Positions 1 to 7,928 of a DNA stretch of 64,000 bases are shown piece after piece (position 1 is the stretch's first letter; each line of letters opens with the position of its first letter). The DNA is taken from NCBI GenBank assembly GCA_902386205.1, contig CABMIH010000065.1, positions 102,686-166,685 on the forward strand, read 5' to 3'. Origin of the DNA: an uncultured archaeon. Its GTDB lineage: Archaea > Halobacteriota > Methanosarcinia > Methanosarcinales > Methanoperedenaceae. The position numbers and the translations under genes were made by a program. The notes under the pieces were generated by a model. The model made no database searches. It was not told where the DNA came from and saw only the letters and a program-made list of their open reading frames with translations.

Positions 1-270
1 CTGCGCCCTGAGTATGTCATCGGAATGAGCGAAATCAGAAGGCAGTTTTTTCGTTCCATCCCCTTCGTTACCTTTTCCCACGATTATGATGTCAGCTTCC
101 TGGTCGGGCGCTGCTATCCTGATATTGCCCAGTTCCCTTGCTTTCTGCACATCCTCTGGATTTAAAATAATACAATCTGCGCCTGATTCAAGACCTGTTG
201 TGATCCGGGGCTTATTTTCCTCCCATGCTCCACTGTCGGCTTTTATCCATACGGCTTTTTCTTTTTTCAC
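1..270 (-). CDS. 3-dehydroquinate synthase II (AroB'), N-terminal part, cut by window edge
   Basis: The frame opens with GTG at 270 and runs off the left edge, giving the first 90 residues. It begins [12 protein letters not shown], then has a segment reading [18 protein letters not shown] and further on [11 protein letters not shown]. This matches my knowledge of archaeal dehydroquinate synthase II, which oxidatively deaminates and cyclises the AroA' product to 3-dehydroquinate in the archaeal entry to the shikimate pathway. The GTG overlaps the TGA of the upstream aroA' gene in a GTGA, so the two are translationally coupled. The family is normally over 300 residues, so most of the protein lies outside the window. 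The pairing with aroA' makes the call firm. Confidence 0.85.
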   Translation of the reverse strand, partial: MKKEKAVWIKADSGAWEENKPRITTGLESGADCIILNPEDVQKARELGNIRIAAPDQEADIIIVGKGNEGDGTKKLPSDFAHSDDILRAQ

Positions 271-1073
271 CGCAGGGCCTCCATGGCATCATCGACGCTT
301 GCTCCTTTGTGGACGATAAGCGTGAGGGCGCGGGTCATGGCTATGGGATTATCATGCTGGAAGACATTTCGCCCTATCGCGACACCGCGGCCTCCCGCAT
401 CTATTGCGGCGCGTACCATTGCAAGGAATTCCTCATCCGTGTTCGTTTTGGGGCCGCCAGCCATTACCACAGGCACGGGGCATCCTTCAACAACTGTCCT
501 GAATGAGTCGATATCGCCAGTGAAGTTGGTTTTTACGATATCAGCTCCAAGCTCGGCTCCCACGCGGGCAACATGCGCTACGGCCTGCGGATCGTTTGAG
601 TTCTTTATGTCCTTCCCCCTGGGGTACATCATTGCTATCAATGGCATTCCCCAATCATCGCACTCCTGTGAAACAAACCCCAGTTTCTTTAACTGGTCCG
701 CTTCGGTTTCAGAACCTATGTTGATATGAACGCTCACGGCATCTGCGCCCATCTTAATAGCCTCTTCCACAGTGCAGACCTGTACTTTGTCATTTGGGTC
801 CGGCCCGAGAGAAGTGGATGCACTCATATGTATTATAAGCCCGATATCGCGCCCGTATCCCCTGTGGCCGTGTTTCGCCATTCCTTTCTGGAGAAGGACG
901 GCATTGGCCCCGCCTTCGGCAACCTTGTCCACCATGTTCGCAAGATTCTCGATACCCCTTACAGGCCCCATGGAAATCCCGTGATCCATCGGGATTATTA
1001 CCATGTTCCTGCTTTCCCTGTCCATTATCCTTTCAAGTCTTATTTTCTTACCAAGTTCTGACAATTTGATCAC
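267..1073 (-). CDS. 2-amino-3,7-dideoxy-D-threo-hept-6-ulosonate synthase (AroA')
   Basis: A 268-residue class I aldolase of the FbaB/DhnA type. The N-terminal block [15 protein letters not shown] followed by [14 protein letters not shown] is characteristic of archaeal ADH synthase, which condenses 6-deoxy-5-ketofructose-1-phosphate with aspartate semialdehyde. The barrel continues with [12 protein letters not shown], a lysine in [10 protein letters not shown] (the usual Schiff-base position in this family) and the phosphate-binding end [14 protein letters not shown]. The GTG start is preferred over an internal ATG with a better ribosome site because homologues keep the LxRLERI block. It is the first gene of a shikimate operon with aroB'. 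An AT-rich TATA-like stretch at about 1123-1133 could drive it. Confidence 0.9.
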   Translation of the reverse strand: MIKLSELGKKIRLERIMDRESRNMVIIPMDHGISMGPVRGIENLANMVDKVAEGGANAVLLQKGMAKHGHRGYGRDIGLIIHMSASTSLGPDPNDKVQVCTVEEAIKMGADAVSVHINIGSETEADQLKKLGFVSQECDDWGMPLIAMMYPRGKDIKNSNDPQAVAHVARVGAELGADIVKTNFTGDIDSFRTVVEGCPVPVVMAGGPKTNTDEEFLAMVRAAIDAGGRGVAIGRNVFQHDNPIAMTRALTLIVHKGASVDDAMEALR

Positions 1074-1296
1074 CTGTTTGAATTCATGTTAGTATGTAAC
1101 ACACTAACACGGCAATTGCGGTATATATATTTTTGCAAATCCTATTACCAAAATTTATAAATATCATTAACGCAAATGTAATAATTGGGAGAGCAAACCG
1201 GGTGTTCATATCTGGACTTACTTCGACTAGGTTTGGAATGATGTAGAATAAACCAAACATGGGTAAAACCATGCACGGTTCAGCTATGGATTTGGT

Positions 1297-1327
1297 TCCC
1301 GCCCGGGCTTGAATCCACTGTGCGGGA
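1297..1327 (+). promoter_or_regulatory. possible hairpin just upstream of the UspA start
   Basis: TCCCGC at 1297-1302 pairs with GCGGGA at 1322-1327 across a 19-base loop, ending four bases before the ATG at 1331. A six-pair stem covering the place where a ribosome site should be could influence translation, but stems of this size arise by chance. The rest of 1074-1330 shows no gene that I believe; an antisense frame here has no family resemblance. Confidence 0.2.
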
Positions 1328-1330
1328 TTT

Positions 1331-1780
1331 ATGAGCAAACTATATAAGAAGATCTTAATAGCGACGGATGGGTCAGAAAATGTCAGAAAGGCCATATCCC
1401 ATGCAATAGGACTTGCAAAATTGTATGATGCGCAGCTTAATGCAGTTTATGTGATGGACATAAAAACGGATTATGGTCCAAAATCATATCTATCTACAGA
1501 TCTATCCACCGAAGGCCTTGAGAATTTTTTAAAACAGGAAGGGGATGCAGCGATCAAATATGTCGAGGATATGGCAAAGAACGAAGGTCTTGGTATTGAA
1601 AAATGGATGCGGCGGGGAAATCCGGCTGATGAGATACTGAAGCTTGCACAAGAGCAATCCATTGACCTGATCGTAATGGGTACGCTTGGCAGAAGCGGGA
1701 TTGAAAAATTCCTGCTCGGCAGCGTTGCGGATAAAGTGATAAGGAATTCAAAGGTCCCGGTGCTGGTTGCAAGAAAATAA
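1331..1780 (+). CDS. UspA-family universal stress protein
   Basis: A 149-residue single Usp domain. It opens KKILIATDGSENV, the first strand and loop of the fold, and ends with the ATP-binding signature G-x2-G-x9-G-S visible in GTLGRSG...LLGSVADKVI followed by VPVLVARK. Family members with this motif bind ATP and are cytosolic dimers; the exact physiological role is usually unknown. There is no convincing Shine-Dalgarno before the ATG, so the message may be leaderless or regulated by the structure upstream. It is transcribed alone, convergent with archease. Confidence 0.9.
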   Translation: MSKLYKKILIATDGSENVRKAISHAIGLAKLYDAQLNAVYVMDIKTDYGPKSYLSTDLSTEGLENFLKQEGDAAIKYVEDMAKNEGLGIEKWMRRGNPADEILKLAQEQSIDLIVMGTLGRSGIEKFLLGSVADKVIRNSKVPVLVARK

Positions 1781-1832
1781 CGATATAAACATCTTTTACC
1801 GGAAATGGTGAAGTTTCCCATCTCATCTTCCC

Positions 1833-2258
1833 TTACAGGTCAAGTACAACCCTGGCGCTCCACAGTTCATCAGTTTTTTTAACCTCGAACATGTGATACG
1901 TAACCGCCTTGACATCGGACCTGAGCCTGTGTTTCTTCCTGTCGATATTCTCACCCGTCACCACAGCTTTCAGTTCATAGGATCCATTTTTTTTGATTTT
2001 AACATCGAACCCTGAGAATACGATCCCTTCGGCATCTTTTAAGTAAACAAGTTCCGAGAGCCAGTCAAACAGTAGGCCATCAACATCTTCATTCACAAGG
2101 GCGATCGTTCTTGTTATCCCATGGCTGACACTTCTTGTGTCAACCATTATCTCAAACATTGCTATCGCTGCGTCATTGAAGAGTTCTTCCAGTGTCCCGC
2201 CATCAGCTTCAAAAGCTGCATCCGCTGTTGCAAGATCATCACGATACCTGTAAGACAT
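1833..2258 (-). CDS. archease
   Basis: A 141-residue protein with the archease signature: a short aromatic start (MSYRYRDD), ATADAAFEADGGTLEELFNDAA and AMFEIMVD, then a metal-site-bearing C-terminal half ending in VVLDL. Archease is the metal-dependent cofactor of the RNA ligase RtcB and lets it turn over during tRNA splicing. RtcB itself is not in the window. I start at the ATG at 2258 rather than 15 codons upstream: an AGGA box lies about seven bases before it, and homologues begin at this point. Confidence 0.88.
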   Translation of the reverse strand: MSYRYRDDLATADAAFEADGGTLEELFNDAAIAMFEIMVDTRSVSHGITRTIALVNEDVDGLLFDWLSELVYLKDAEGIVFSGFDVKIKKNGSYELKAVVTGENIDRKKHRLRSDVKAVTYHMFEVKKTDELWSARVVLDL

Positions 2259-2343
2259 GTCACTTCCTGTTCCAAAAAGACTTATTATCCGTATGTTCCT
2301 CACTCCTTATCAAAATGGCGTCATGAATATTATTAATCAATGG

Positions 2344-2392
2344 TTATTATTAATCGTTATCAATTAATTATTTAACGAATGAATTACAATAA
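2344..2392 (+). repeat. duplicated leader sequence, copy 1 (copy 2 at 2881-2930)
   Basis: The AT-rich stretch TTATTATTAATC..TTA..CAA, then TTAATTATTTAACGAA, occurs almost unchanged before each of the two CBS genes. The resemblance continues into the first codons. This shows that the tandem duplication that made the two genes included their shared 5' flank, so both copies probably inherited the same promoter. Confidence 0.7.
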
Positions 2393-2822
2393 TATTGCGG
2401 GAGTGAGTAATATTAGATTAGAAAACAAATTATTAAGAGATGTAATGACAAGAGGTGTGGTGACCGTCCCTATGGAAGCCACGGCCAAACAGATCGCCGC
2501 ATTGCTGAGCAAACATGGTCTTTCGGGGGCTGCTGTCATAGGGCCTGAGGGAGAAGCGATGGGTGTCATCTCAGATATGGACATACTTGAGATAATTGGA
2601 AAAGATAATTGGGAAAAGATGCCTGCCGAATCTATAATGACACCGCGCCTGGTAACTGTCGGACCCACCTCAACGCTGGGTGAAGCCGCAAGGATAATGA
2701 GAGAAAAGCATATCCACAGGTTGCTTATTTTCTCAGAGCGCGGCGTGGGAGCATCGCAGAGGCCTGTTGGCATAGTGAGCGCGAGCGATATAGTAAGGGA
2801 AGCTGCAAGGGAAGAGGGATAA
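2379..2822 (+). CDS. CBS-domain pair protein, copy 1
   Basis: A 147-residue stand-alone Bateman module: two CBS domains of about 60 residues each. Domain 1 starts LLRDVMTRGVVTVP and ends AMGVISDMDILEII; domain 2 starts AESIMTPRLVTVGP and ends PVGIVSASDIVREAA. CBS pairs bind adenosyl ligands such as AMP, ATP or SAM and usually regulate a partner. The ATG at 2379 lacks a good ribosome site. A GTG eight codons later aligns better with the start of copy 2, so the true start is uncertain. It is followed by a close paralogue 128 bases downstream. Confidence 0.85.
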   Translation: MNYNNIAGVSNIRLENKLLRDVMTRGVVTVPMEATAKQIAALLSKHGLSGAAVIGPEGEAMGVISDMDILEIIGKDNWEKMPAESIMTPRLVTVGPTSTLGEAARIMREKHIHRLLIFSERGVGASQRPVGIVSASDIVREAAREEG

Positions 2823-2950
2823 ATCTAAAAAATTCCTGGTATTTGTATAAAAAAGGGCACTGCTTGCTTAATTATTATTACTTATTATTAATCATTAGCA
2901 ATTAATTATTTAACGAAGGAAACACAATATTATCCTGACAGGAGGAACCC

Positions 2951-3358
2951 ATGATAAGATTAAAAAATAAGTTATTAAGAGATATCATGACCCGGGACGT
3001 TGTAACTGTTCCAATGGACGCAACGGCCAAACAGATCGCTTCCCTTTTGAGCAGAAAAGGACTTTCTGGAGCTGCTGTTATAGGACCCCAGGGGAAAGCA
3101 ATGGGTGTGATCTCAACTATGGATATACTTAGGGTAATAGAAAAGGAAAACTGGGAAAACATACCAGCCGAGTCTATCATGACTTCCCATCTTGTAGCAG
3201 TTAAACCGACAACCACGCTTGGGGCTGCTGTAAAGATAATGATGGAAAAACATATCCACAGGCTGCTTGTTTTCTCAGAAGGCGGTGTCGGGGCATCGCA
3301 GAGGCCAATCGGGATATTGAGTGCAAGCGATATAATAAGGGAAGCCGCGAGAGATTAA
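2951..3358 (+). CDS. CBS-domain pair protein, copy 2
   Basis: A 135-residue paralogue of the preceding gene, with the same two-domain layout and nearly identical blocks (LLRDIMTRDVVTVP, SGAAVIGP, MEKHIHRLLVFSE, GVGASQRP). The start is clear: GGAGG lies seven bases before the ATG. Divergence between the copies is spread along the length rather than focused in one domain, so both probably still bind a nucleotide ligand, though perhaps with different affinity. No enzyme or channel partner is fused to or overlapping either copy. Confidence 0.87.
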   Translation: MIRLKNKLLRDIMTRDVVTVPMDATAKQIASLLSRKGLSGAAVIGPQGKAMGVISTMDILRVIEKENWENIPAESIMTSHLVAVKPTTTLGAAVKIMMEKHIHRLLVFSEGGVGASQRPIGILSASDIIREAARD

Positions 3359-3366
3359 ATCAGGAA

Positions 3367-3954
3367 TCAACTGGTAATAAACACAGATGCTATCAATGGC
3401 GTGATAAAAGTCTCGATCATTGCTGCCACAAAGAGCAGGGGCACTATTTTTTTCATGTAAAAAATCAAACCCTGCTTTAATTCTTGTTTTATATCTGTTT
3501 TCAAACCTCTTATGGACAGGTACATCACATGCCCCAGCCTGAGCCCTATGCCTGCGCTGATCAGAACCATCGGGATTTCAATAATACCGTGGGGCAAAAT
3601 GGCGGCCGCAACAAAAAGAATCCCCTGCTTCCTTGAAACAACATCCACGACAACGCTGAGCACGACGCCGTTCCCGGCCACAAATAAAAGCGGTATTATA
3701 CCAAAACCTATTCCCAATAGGAGGGAAAACAGGCTTTTAATCGCATTGTTGAAAAATATCACAAGCATTATTAGAAATGGATTCAGTTCTTTGATCCATC
3801 CGTATGAATTATTAAGCATTTCAAGATAGTTTTCTGACAATCCGGGATTTTCTTGAGATGCCACCACACCCACTATCAACGAAAGGATAAAAATCCCTGT
3901 GATAACAAGAATGTATTTCCTTAAAGAATACAGGTAATCGAGGTCTTTTTGCAT
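3367..3954 (-). CDS. SpoIIM-like (DUF95) integral membrane protein
   Basis: A 195-residue membrane protein with about five hydrophobic segments. The block GNGVVLSVVVDVVSR followed by AAAILPHGIIEIPMVLISAGIGLRLG is the hallmark of the stage II sporulation protein M / DUF95 family, which is common in archaea. Archaeal members have no established function; proposed roles involve membrane remodelling or transport. It starts one base after the stop of the DUF63 gene, so both are surely co-transcribed, and the shared membrane location fits a joint role. The C-terminus abuts copy 2 of the CBS genes in a convergent arrangement. Confidence 0.82.
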   Translation of the reverse strand: MQKDLDYLYSLRKYILVITGIFILSLIVGVVASQENPGLSENYLEMLNNSYGWIKELNPFLIMLVIFFNNAIKSLFSLLLGIGFGIIPLLFVAGNGVVLSVVVDVVSRKQGILFVAAAILPHGIIEIPMVLISAGIGLRLGHVMYLSIRGLKTDIKQELKQGLIFYMKKIVPLLFVAAMIETFITPLIASVFITS

Positions 3955-3955
3955 T

Positions 3956-4816
3956 TCATACTCCCATCAGGATCCGAAGCGTATTCCGCGTTGCAGGCGA
4001 AAGGCCGAGGACAAGTATAGCAAGCTTCATGAGATTTATAAGTTTCCTTTCTTTTTCATCATTCAATTTGTTATCCAGCATATAAAGCACAGGTATGAAC
4101 ACGAGCAATTTCAGGGGATACATCACGATCGAGGGATGATCCGTATAATTCCCCGCCAGGTCAATAAAAATAGTAGGAGCGACATGCTTTTCATAATACC
4201 CGAGCCAGTCCATACCGATAAATGTGGATGATGCGTCCAGTAAATGGGTGAACAGGATGGATACATTTAGCTTGTCCGTAAGAAGTGTAAAATTCAGGCT
4301 GCGGGATACCAAATAAACAATGGATGTCGCCAGTATGCCTAATGTCACAATAGCGGCCGCAGGTACAGGATTCCTGACTTCCCCCAGCGCCAGCAACGCC
4401 GCAACATTAATTAAAGTCCATACTACTCCGGCAAAACCAAAAAGAACATGATAATCTTTTATTTTCCCTTTTTCCTGAAGTTTAACTGCAAGAGTAAGAA
4501 TAATCATCGTCACTGCAAAAATGACAAAATAAATTATTGGCGTTATGAAGAGATACTTAAGCGGCGGGGTGAAGATATCCGAATCTTCAAGCACGCGAAG
4601 TGATGAGCCTGCAAGAATATAAGGAGTTACTGCGGCAATAAATCGTGCATCTATTTTGATCCTGAGTTTTTCCAGTAACCTTAAGACCCCGAAAATACTT
4701 ATACCCAGCAATATCGCATAAGTGACCGTATCCACTGGATTATATGATTCGTCATTGACGATTCCGCTTATGTAATACTTATATATATACTGCCAGAGCG
4801 TATCTATTATATCCAT
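3956..4816 (-). CDS. DUF63 family archaeal membrane protein
   Basis: A 286-residue protein with seven or eight predicted membrane spans. Recognisable family features are the N-terminal [13 protein letters not shown], the loop [25 protein letters not shown], and the central [16 protein letters not shown]63 is an archaea-specific family without assigned function. It is divergent from egsA with only eleven bases between the two starts, so its promoter must lie inside the egsA coding sequence. The downstream SpoIIM-like gene forms an operon with it. Confidence 0.82.
   Translation of the reverse strand: MDIIDTLWQYIYKYYISGIVNDESYNPVDTVTYAILLGISIFGVLRLLEKLRIKIDARFIAAVTPYILAGSSLRVLEDSDIFTPPLKYLFITPIIYFVIFAVTMIILTLAVKLQEKGKIKDYHVLFGFAGVVWTLINVAALLALGEVRNPVPAAAIVTLGILATSIVYLVSRSLNFTLLTDKLNVSILFTHLLDASSTFIGMDWLGYYEKHVAPTIFIDLAGNYTDHPSIVMYPLKLLVFIPVLYMLDNKLNDEKERKLINLMKLAILVLGLSPATRNTLRILMGV
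4779..4787 (+). promoter_or_regulatory. TATA box for egsA, inside the DUF63 coding sequence
   Basis: TTATATATA at 4779-4787 is a strong archaeal TATA element. Transcription would begin near 4808, leaving a leader of about 20 bases before the egsA ATG at 4828. The element overlaps the first codons of the divergent DUF63 gene, so the two transcription units overlap at their 5' ends. Confidence 0.5.
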
Positions 4817-4827
4817 ATCGAGACCCT

Positions 4828-5895
4828 ATGAAAGAGAGCATGGAAACCTATAAGAACAAATGGATGCAGCTTCCGAGAACCGTAGTTGTAGGTCATGGTG
4901 TAATCAACGACACTGGTAAGGTATGTAAAGACCTTAAGCTTAATGGGAACTCACTCATAGTTGCGGGAAGCTCTACGCTCAAGGCGGCAGGGAAGACCGC
5001 CGGGGTTTCACTTGAGGATTGTGGTTTTAATGTCGATGTCGCAGTCGTGAAAAATCCCACACTTGACGAAGTGAAGGAAGTTGAGAGAATTGCTGCTGAG
5101 GTAAAAGCTTCATTTTTACTGGGCGTCGGAGGCGGGAAATCCATAGACGTGGCCAAGCTAGCTTCAACGAACCTTGACCTGCCGTTCATAAGCGTCCCCA
5201 CTGCCGCCTCCCATGACGGTATCGTTTCTTCGCGCGCTTCCATCAAAAGGGACGACAGGACGGTTTCACAGGCTGCGCAGACCCCTATTGCAGTTGTGGC
5301 CGATACCTCGGTGATCGCCGCCGCGCCATACCGCCTTCTTGCGGCAGGCTGCGGCGATATAATCTCCAATTACACGGCTGTGCGGGACTGGGAACTTGCC
5401 CACAGGCTGCGTGATGAACCTTACAGCGAATATGCCTCCATAATCTCAAAGATGACAGCCAAGATACTTATCGAGTCCGCAGGCGACATAAAACCCGGCA
5501 TTGAGGAATCAGCCTGGACAGTGATGAAAGCGCTCGTGGGAAGCGGCGTTGCTATGAGCATTGCGGGCTCATCGCGTCCCGCAAGCGGATCTGAGCACAA
5601 ATTCAGCCACGCCCTGGATGAGATCGCACCAATGCCAGCGCTGCATGGCGAGCAGTGCGGCGTCGGGACGATTATGATGATGTACCTTCACGGAGGCAAC
5701 TGGCAGGAGATCCATAATGCCCTGAAGATAATAGGGGCGCCGACCTGTGCACGCGAACTGGGAATAAAGGAAGAATATATTATCAAAGCGCTCCTTCACG
5801 CACATGAGATCCGTCCCGAGAGATATACTATATTAGGAGCGGGATTAACGCCTGAGGCTGCCGAGAAAGTTGCGAGGATCACAAAAGTGATTTGA
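4828..5895 (+). CDS. egsA: sn-glycerol-1-phosphate dehydrogenase
   Basis: A 355-residue enzyme that reduces dihydroxyacetone phosphate to glycerol-1-phosphate, giving archaeal lipids their stereochemistry. The NAD(P)-binding half contains [15 protein letters not shown] and the substrate loop [12 protein letters not shown]. The metal-binding half carries the Asp of [10 protein letters not shown], the His of [12 protein letters not shown] and the His of [10 protein letters not shown], matching the D-H-H zinc site of the iron-alcohol-dehydrogenase-like family. Length is normal. Alternative ATG codons at 4840 and 4861 exist. The gene is monocistronic or leads into the UPF0179 gene 45 bases on. 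Confidence 0.93.
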   Translation: MKESMETYKNKWMQLPRTVVVGHGVINDTGKVCKDLKLNGNSLIVAGSSTLKAAGKTAGVSLEDCGFNVDVAVVKNPTLDEVKEVERIAAEVKASFLLGVGGGKSIDVAKLASTNLDLPFISVPTAASHDGIVSSRASIKRDDRTVSQAAQTPIAVVADTSVIAAAPYRLLAAGCGDIISNYTAVRDWELAHRLRDEPYSEYASIISKMTAKILIESAGDIKPGIEESAWTVMKALVGSGVAMSIAGSSRPASGSEHKFSHALDEIAPMPALHGEQCGVGTIMMMYLHGGNWQEIHNALKIIGAPTCARELGIKEEYIIKALLHAHEIRPERYTILGAGLTPEAAEKVARITKVI

Positions 5896-5940
5896 TCATT
5901 CTAATAATAATTTAATTAAAAATAAAAATAGGTGAATTAT

Positions 5941-6390
5941 ATGGAAGAATCGGATGCAATAATAACATTGATAGGAACAAAACTTGCAAGAGTCGGGAAC
6001 GAATTCATTTTCAAAGGCGGTTCAAAGGAATGCGAGCCATGCAAACTTAATAAGACATGCCTGTCCCTTAACCCGGGAAGCAAGTACAGGATAACCGCCA
6101 TCAGGAACGGGGGAAAACTTGAGTGTTTTGTCCATGATTCCGGGGTTTGCGCTGTTGAAGTGCTCGAAAAGCCGATTGTTGTGGGCATAGATTCCCGCAA
6201 GGCCATAAAAGGTTCAAAAATAATATACGAACCTCCGGCATGTGATCTTTCCAGTTGCACGAATTATGAAATATGCATCGCCCCCGGACTCAGGAAAGGT
6301 GATAAATTCACTATAATAAATGTAGTGGGCGATATATCAGAATCCTGCGAGAAAGGCCGGTCATTAAAGATAGTTGAGGTAAAAAGGTAA
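5941..6390 (+). CDS. UPF0179 family Cys-rich protein
   Basis: A 149-residue protein of the archaeal UPF0179 family. It has two Cys clusters, CEPCKLNKTC in the first half and CDLSSC..YEIC in the second, suggesting a metal or iron-sulfur site; the biochemical role is not established. The ATG at 5941 is chosen because AGGTGA lies six bases upstream; the longer frame would start at a GTG inside that same box. The next gene begins directly after its stop codon, so they are co-translated. Confidence 0.85.
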   Translation: MEESDAIITLIGTKLARVGNEFIFKGGSKECEPCKLNKTCLSLNPGSKYRITAIRNGGKLECFVHDSGVCAVEVLEKPIVVGIDSRKAIKGSKIIYEPPACDLSSCTNYEICIAPGLRKGDKFTIINVVGDISESCEKGRSLKIVEVKR

Positions 6391-6651
6391 ATGAAAAAGA
6401 ACGACGAGAACAAATGCACGGGGTGTGGTGTCGATCTGACAGGTAAGAAAAGATATCCTGTCTATTCATCGCGGCTTGCGGTGATCGGATACAGATGCCC
6501 TGTCTGCCATGAGAAGGGGAAATCCCCGGAAGTGAAGAAACGCGAGGAAGAAATGAGCAAGCTGATCATGAACGTGCCAAAACTTGAAAATGTGAAGCCT
6601 GATCCCGGGAAAAATCCGGAAAATGTAGCCGGGGACACAAATATTAATTAA
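6391..6651 (+). CDS. small zinc-ribbon protein, unknown function
   Basis: An 86-residue hydrophilic protein with CTGCGVDL near the start and CPVCHEKG about 30 residues later, a typical two-CxxC zinc ribbon. The C-terminal half is charged and Pro-rich and looks disordered. Its ATG directly follows the TAA of the UPF0179 gene, which itself has Cys clusters, so the two may work together. I recognise no specific family. Confidence 0.7.
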   Translation: MKKNDENKCTGCGVDLTGKKRYPVYSSRLAVIGYRCPVCHEKGKSPEVKKREEEMSKLIMNVPKLENVKPDPGKNPENVAGDTNIN

Positions 6652-6938
6652 TCAGTTCTATGATCACGGACATCTTCGATACCCTTTAACTGCGACTCTC
6701 TTTTACCGGCACGCCTTCTGGCGATTTCGATGGTGGTTTTCTCCATCATTTCCCGGGTTATGATCGGGATATTTTCCGGTATTTCAATTTTTTCTTTTCT
6801 TATTTTCACTAATTTATCAACCCCTGTCGCATCTTTTTTATTCTTCATTGAAAGCGATAATAACGATGCAAACATAGCTATAAATACAGGAACGTAATTA
6901 TTATTTATTAAGTTAGTGGGAAGGGAAAACTCCCTCAT
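6648..6938 (-). CDS. putative small membrane-anchored protein
   Basis: A 96-residue frame with one hydrophobic segment (VPVFIAMFASLLSLSM, about residues 16-31) followed by a highly charged, probably helical tail ending in DVRDHRTD. The composition, basic just after the hydrophobic stretch, is consistent with a real single-span protein. The start lacks a clear ribosome site and the last codons overlap the end of the opposing gene by four bases. It could be spurious; I cannot name a family. Confidence 0.4.
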   Translation of the reverse strand: MREFSLPTNLINNNYVPVFIAMFASLLSLSMKNKKDATGVDKLVKIRKEKIEIPENIPIITREMMEKTTIEIARRRAGKRESQLKGIEDVRDHRTD

Positions 6939-6986
6939 GTACTTGTATCAAATAATAGTAAAATTGAACATAACAGGAGGCACAAT

Positions 6987-7289
6987 ATGGTAGGACTTGA
7001 AAGCTCGATGGAGATGGCTGAATCAGCCACAAAAGTAAAAACACCAAAAGTTGACAACGCCGAAAAAGAAAGGCAAAGGGCATTTCTTGCGCAGTTGAGA
7101 TCCCGCAAGCCGGAAAAGGCAAAAGCTGCTGGCAAAAAAGCTCCTTCCAGGGCGAAGAAAGGAAAGAAAATGAAAAAAGCCGTTAAAGGCGAAACATATT
7201 ATTGCGGAGTCTGCGGCTGCGAAGTTGTATGCACCACAGAAAGTGACAGCCCGCTCGTTTGCTGCGAGGAAGTAATGTATGTGATTTAA
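6987..7289 (+). CDS. leader-like N-terminus, Lys/Ala-rich linker and desulforedoxin-like iron domain
   Basis: A 100-residue protein in three parts. Residues 1-42 (from MVGLESSMEMAESA to QLRSR) are nearly repeated in the separate 47-residue gene that follows. Residues 43-67 are a Lys/Ala-rich basic linker. Residues 68-100 contain CGVCGC, then LVCCEEVM: the CxxC..CC spacing of desulforedoxin and of the N-terminal domain of desulfoferrodoxin, which holds a rubredoxin-type Fe(Cys)4 centre. A redox or metal-sensing role is likely; what the shared N-terminus does is unknown. AGGAGG precedes the ATG. Confidence 0.72.
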   Translation: MVGLESSMEMAESATKVKTPKVDNAEKERQRAFLAQLRSRKPEKAKAAGKKAPSRAKKGKKMKKAVKGETYYCGVCGCEVVCTTESDSPLVCCEEVMYVI

Positions 7290-7362
7290 GCTTATTTGAT
7301 AATAAAACATCGCTAAAAATAAATTTCCGATGAATTCATAAATTAAGTGGAGGTGAAAAAAA

Positions 7363-7506
7363 ATGGTCGGACTGGAAAGCTCGATGGATCTGGCAGAATC
7401 AGCTAAAAAAGTCAAAAAACCTGATGTTGCCGATGCCGAAAGGGAGAGGCAGAAAAAGTTCTATGAGCAATTGAGAAGCCGCTCAGCGCCTGTACCCGAA
7501 GCATAA
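7363..7506 (+). CDS. 47-residue paralogue of the N-terminal segment of the preceding gene
   Basis: ATG at 7363 is preceded by a near-perfect GGAGGTG ribosome site eight bases upstream. The product begins MVGLESSMDLAESA and ends EQLRSRSAPVPEA. About two thirds of its residues match the first 42 of the gene at 6987, including the AE-R/K-ERQ and QLRSR blocks, but it lacks the linker and the Cys domain. It is therefore either a free-standing version of the shared module or the remnant of a duplicated full gene; the strong ribosome site and clean reading frame favour a real gene. Confidence 0.7.
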   Translation: MVGLESSMDLAESAKKVKKPDVADAERERQKKFYEQLRSRSAPVPEA

Positions 7507-7727
7507 AGGCAGGAAAAAATAATTAGTGGAAACTGTTGGCTGTAGGCATGGGGGAAGTGAGAGACCAATTTTGATTAACTCTTTCGACGTGTCGAGGTGT
7601 TATCTTCACCTAACCTGTGTCTAACGGCAATTTTTTAAATTCAATGCATCAAAAACATAAAATGAACAACCAAAGCTTTAATATGATGGTAACTTAGATA
7701 AAAATGAAAATGGAGGTAGAAAGGTCG

Positions 7728-7907
7728 ATGATATTCATGTGCAGCACATATGTGCCTTTCTCTTTGACGCCTGAAGACCTCGAACGGATGGCAAGAGAAA
7801 GCGGGATGTTCTATTGCATGTCATGCAAAAAAACATTCATGATGAAAAATCCGGGCACTGACTGCCCGCATTGCGGTTCAAAGAAAATCAAGCCAAGAGC
7901 TAAATAA
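7728..7907 (+). CDS. small zinc-ribbon protein
   Basis: A 59-residue protein with CMSCKKTF and CPHCGSKK, a treble-clef or ribbon zinc site in the C-terminal half, and a basic tail KIKPRAK. The upstream ATG at 7704 is less likely than the one at 7728 because GGAGGT at 7712-7717 sits ten bases before the latter. It follows two other small proteins on the same strand and faces the radical SAM gene tail to tail. Family unknown; such proteins often bind nucleic acid or act as metal-dependent adaptors. Confidence 0.7.
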   Translation: MIFMCSTYVPFSLTPEDLERMARESGMFYCMSCKKTFMMKNPGTDCPHCGSKKIKPRAK

Positions 7908-7928
7908 CCCTGAAAAATAACAGGTCTA

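Noticed and set aside
1180..1330. tRNA-like or riboswitch-like sequence before uspA (GGTTCCCGCCCGGGCTTG)
   Set aside because: No cloverleaf or known riboswitch core can be folded; only one short stem is present.
1084..1395. 103-residue minus-strand frame before uspA
   Set aside because: It is antisense to the first codons of uspA, crosses an AT-rich promoter region and has no family-like features.
7507..7703. Small RNA between the 47-residue gene and the zinc-ribbon gene
   Set aside because: A five-pair AGGTG/CACCT hairpin is visible but nothing else supports a structured RNA.
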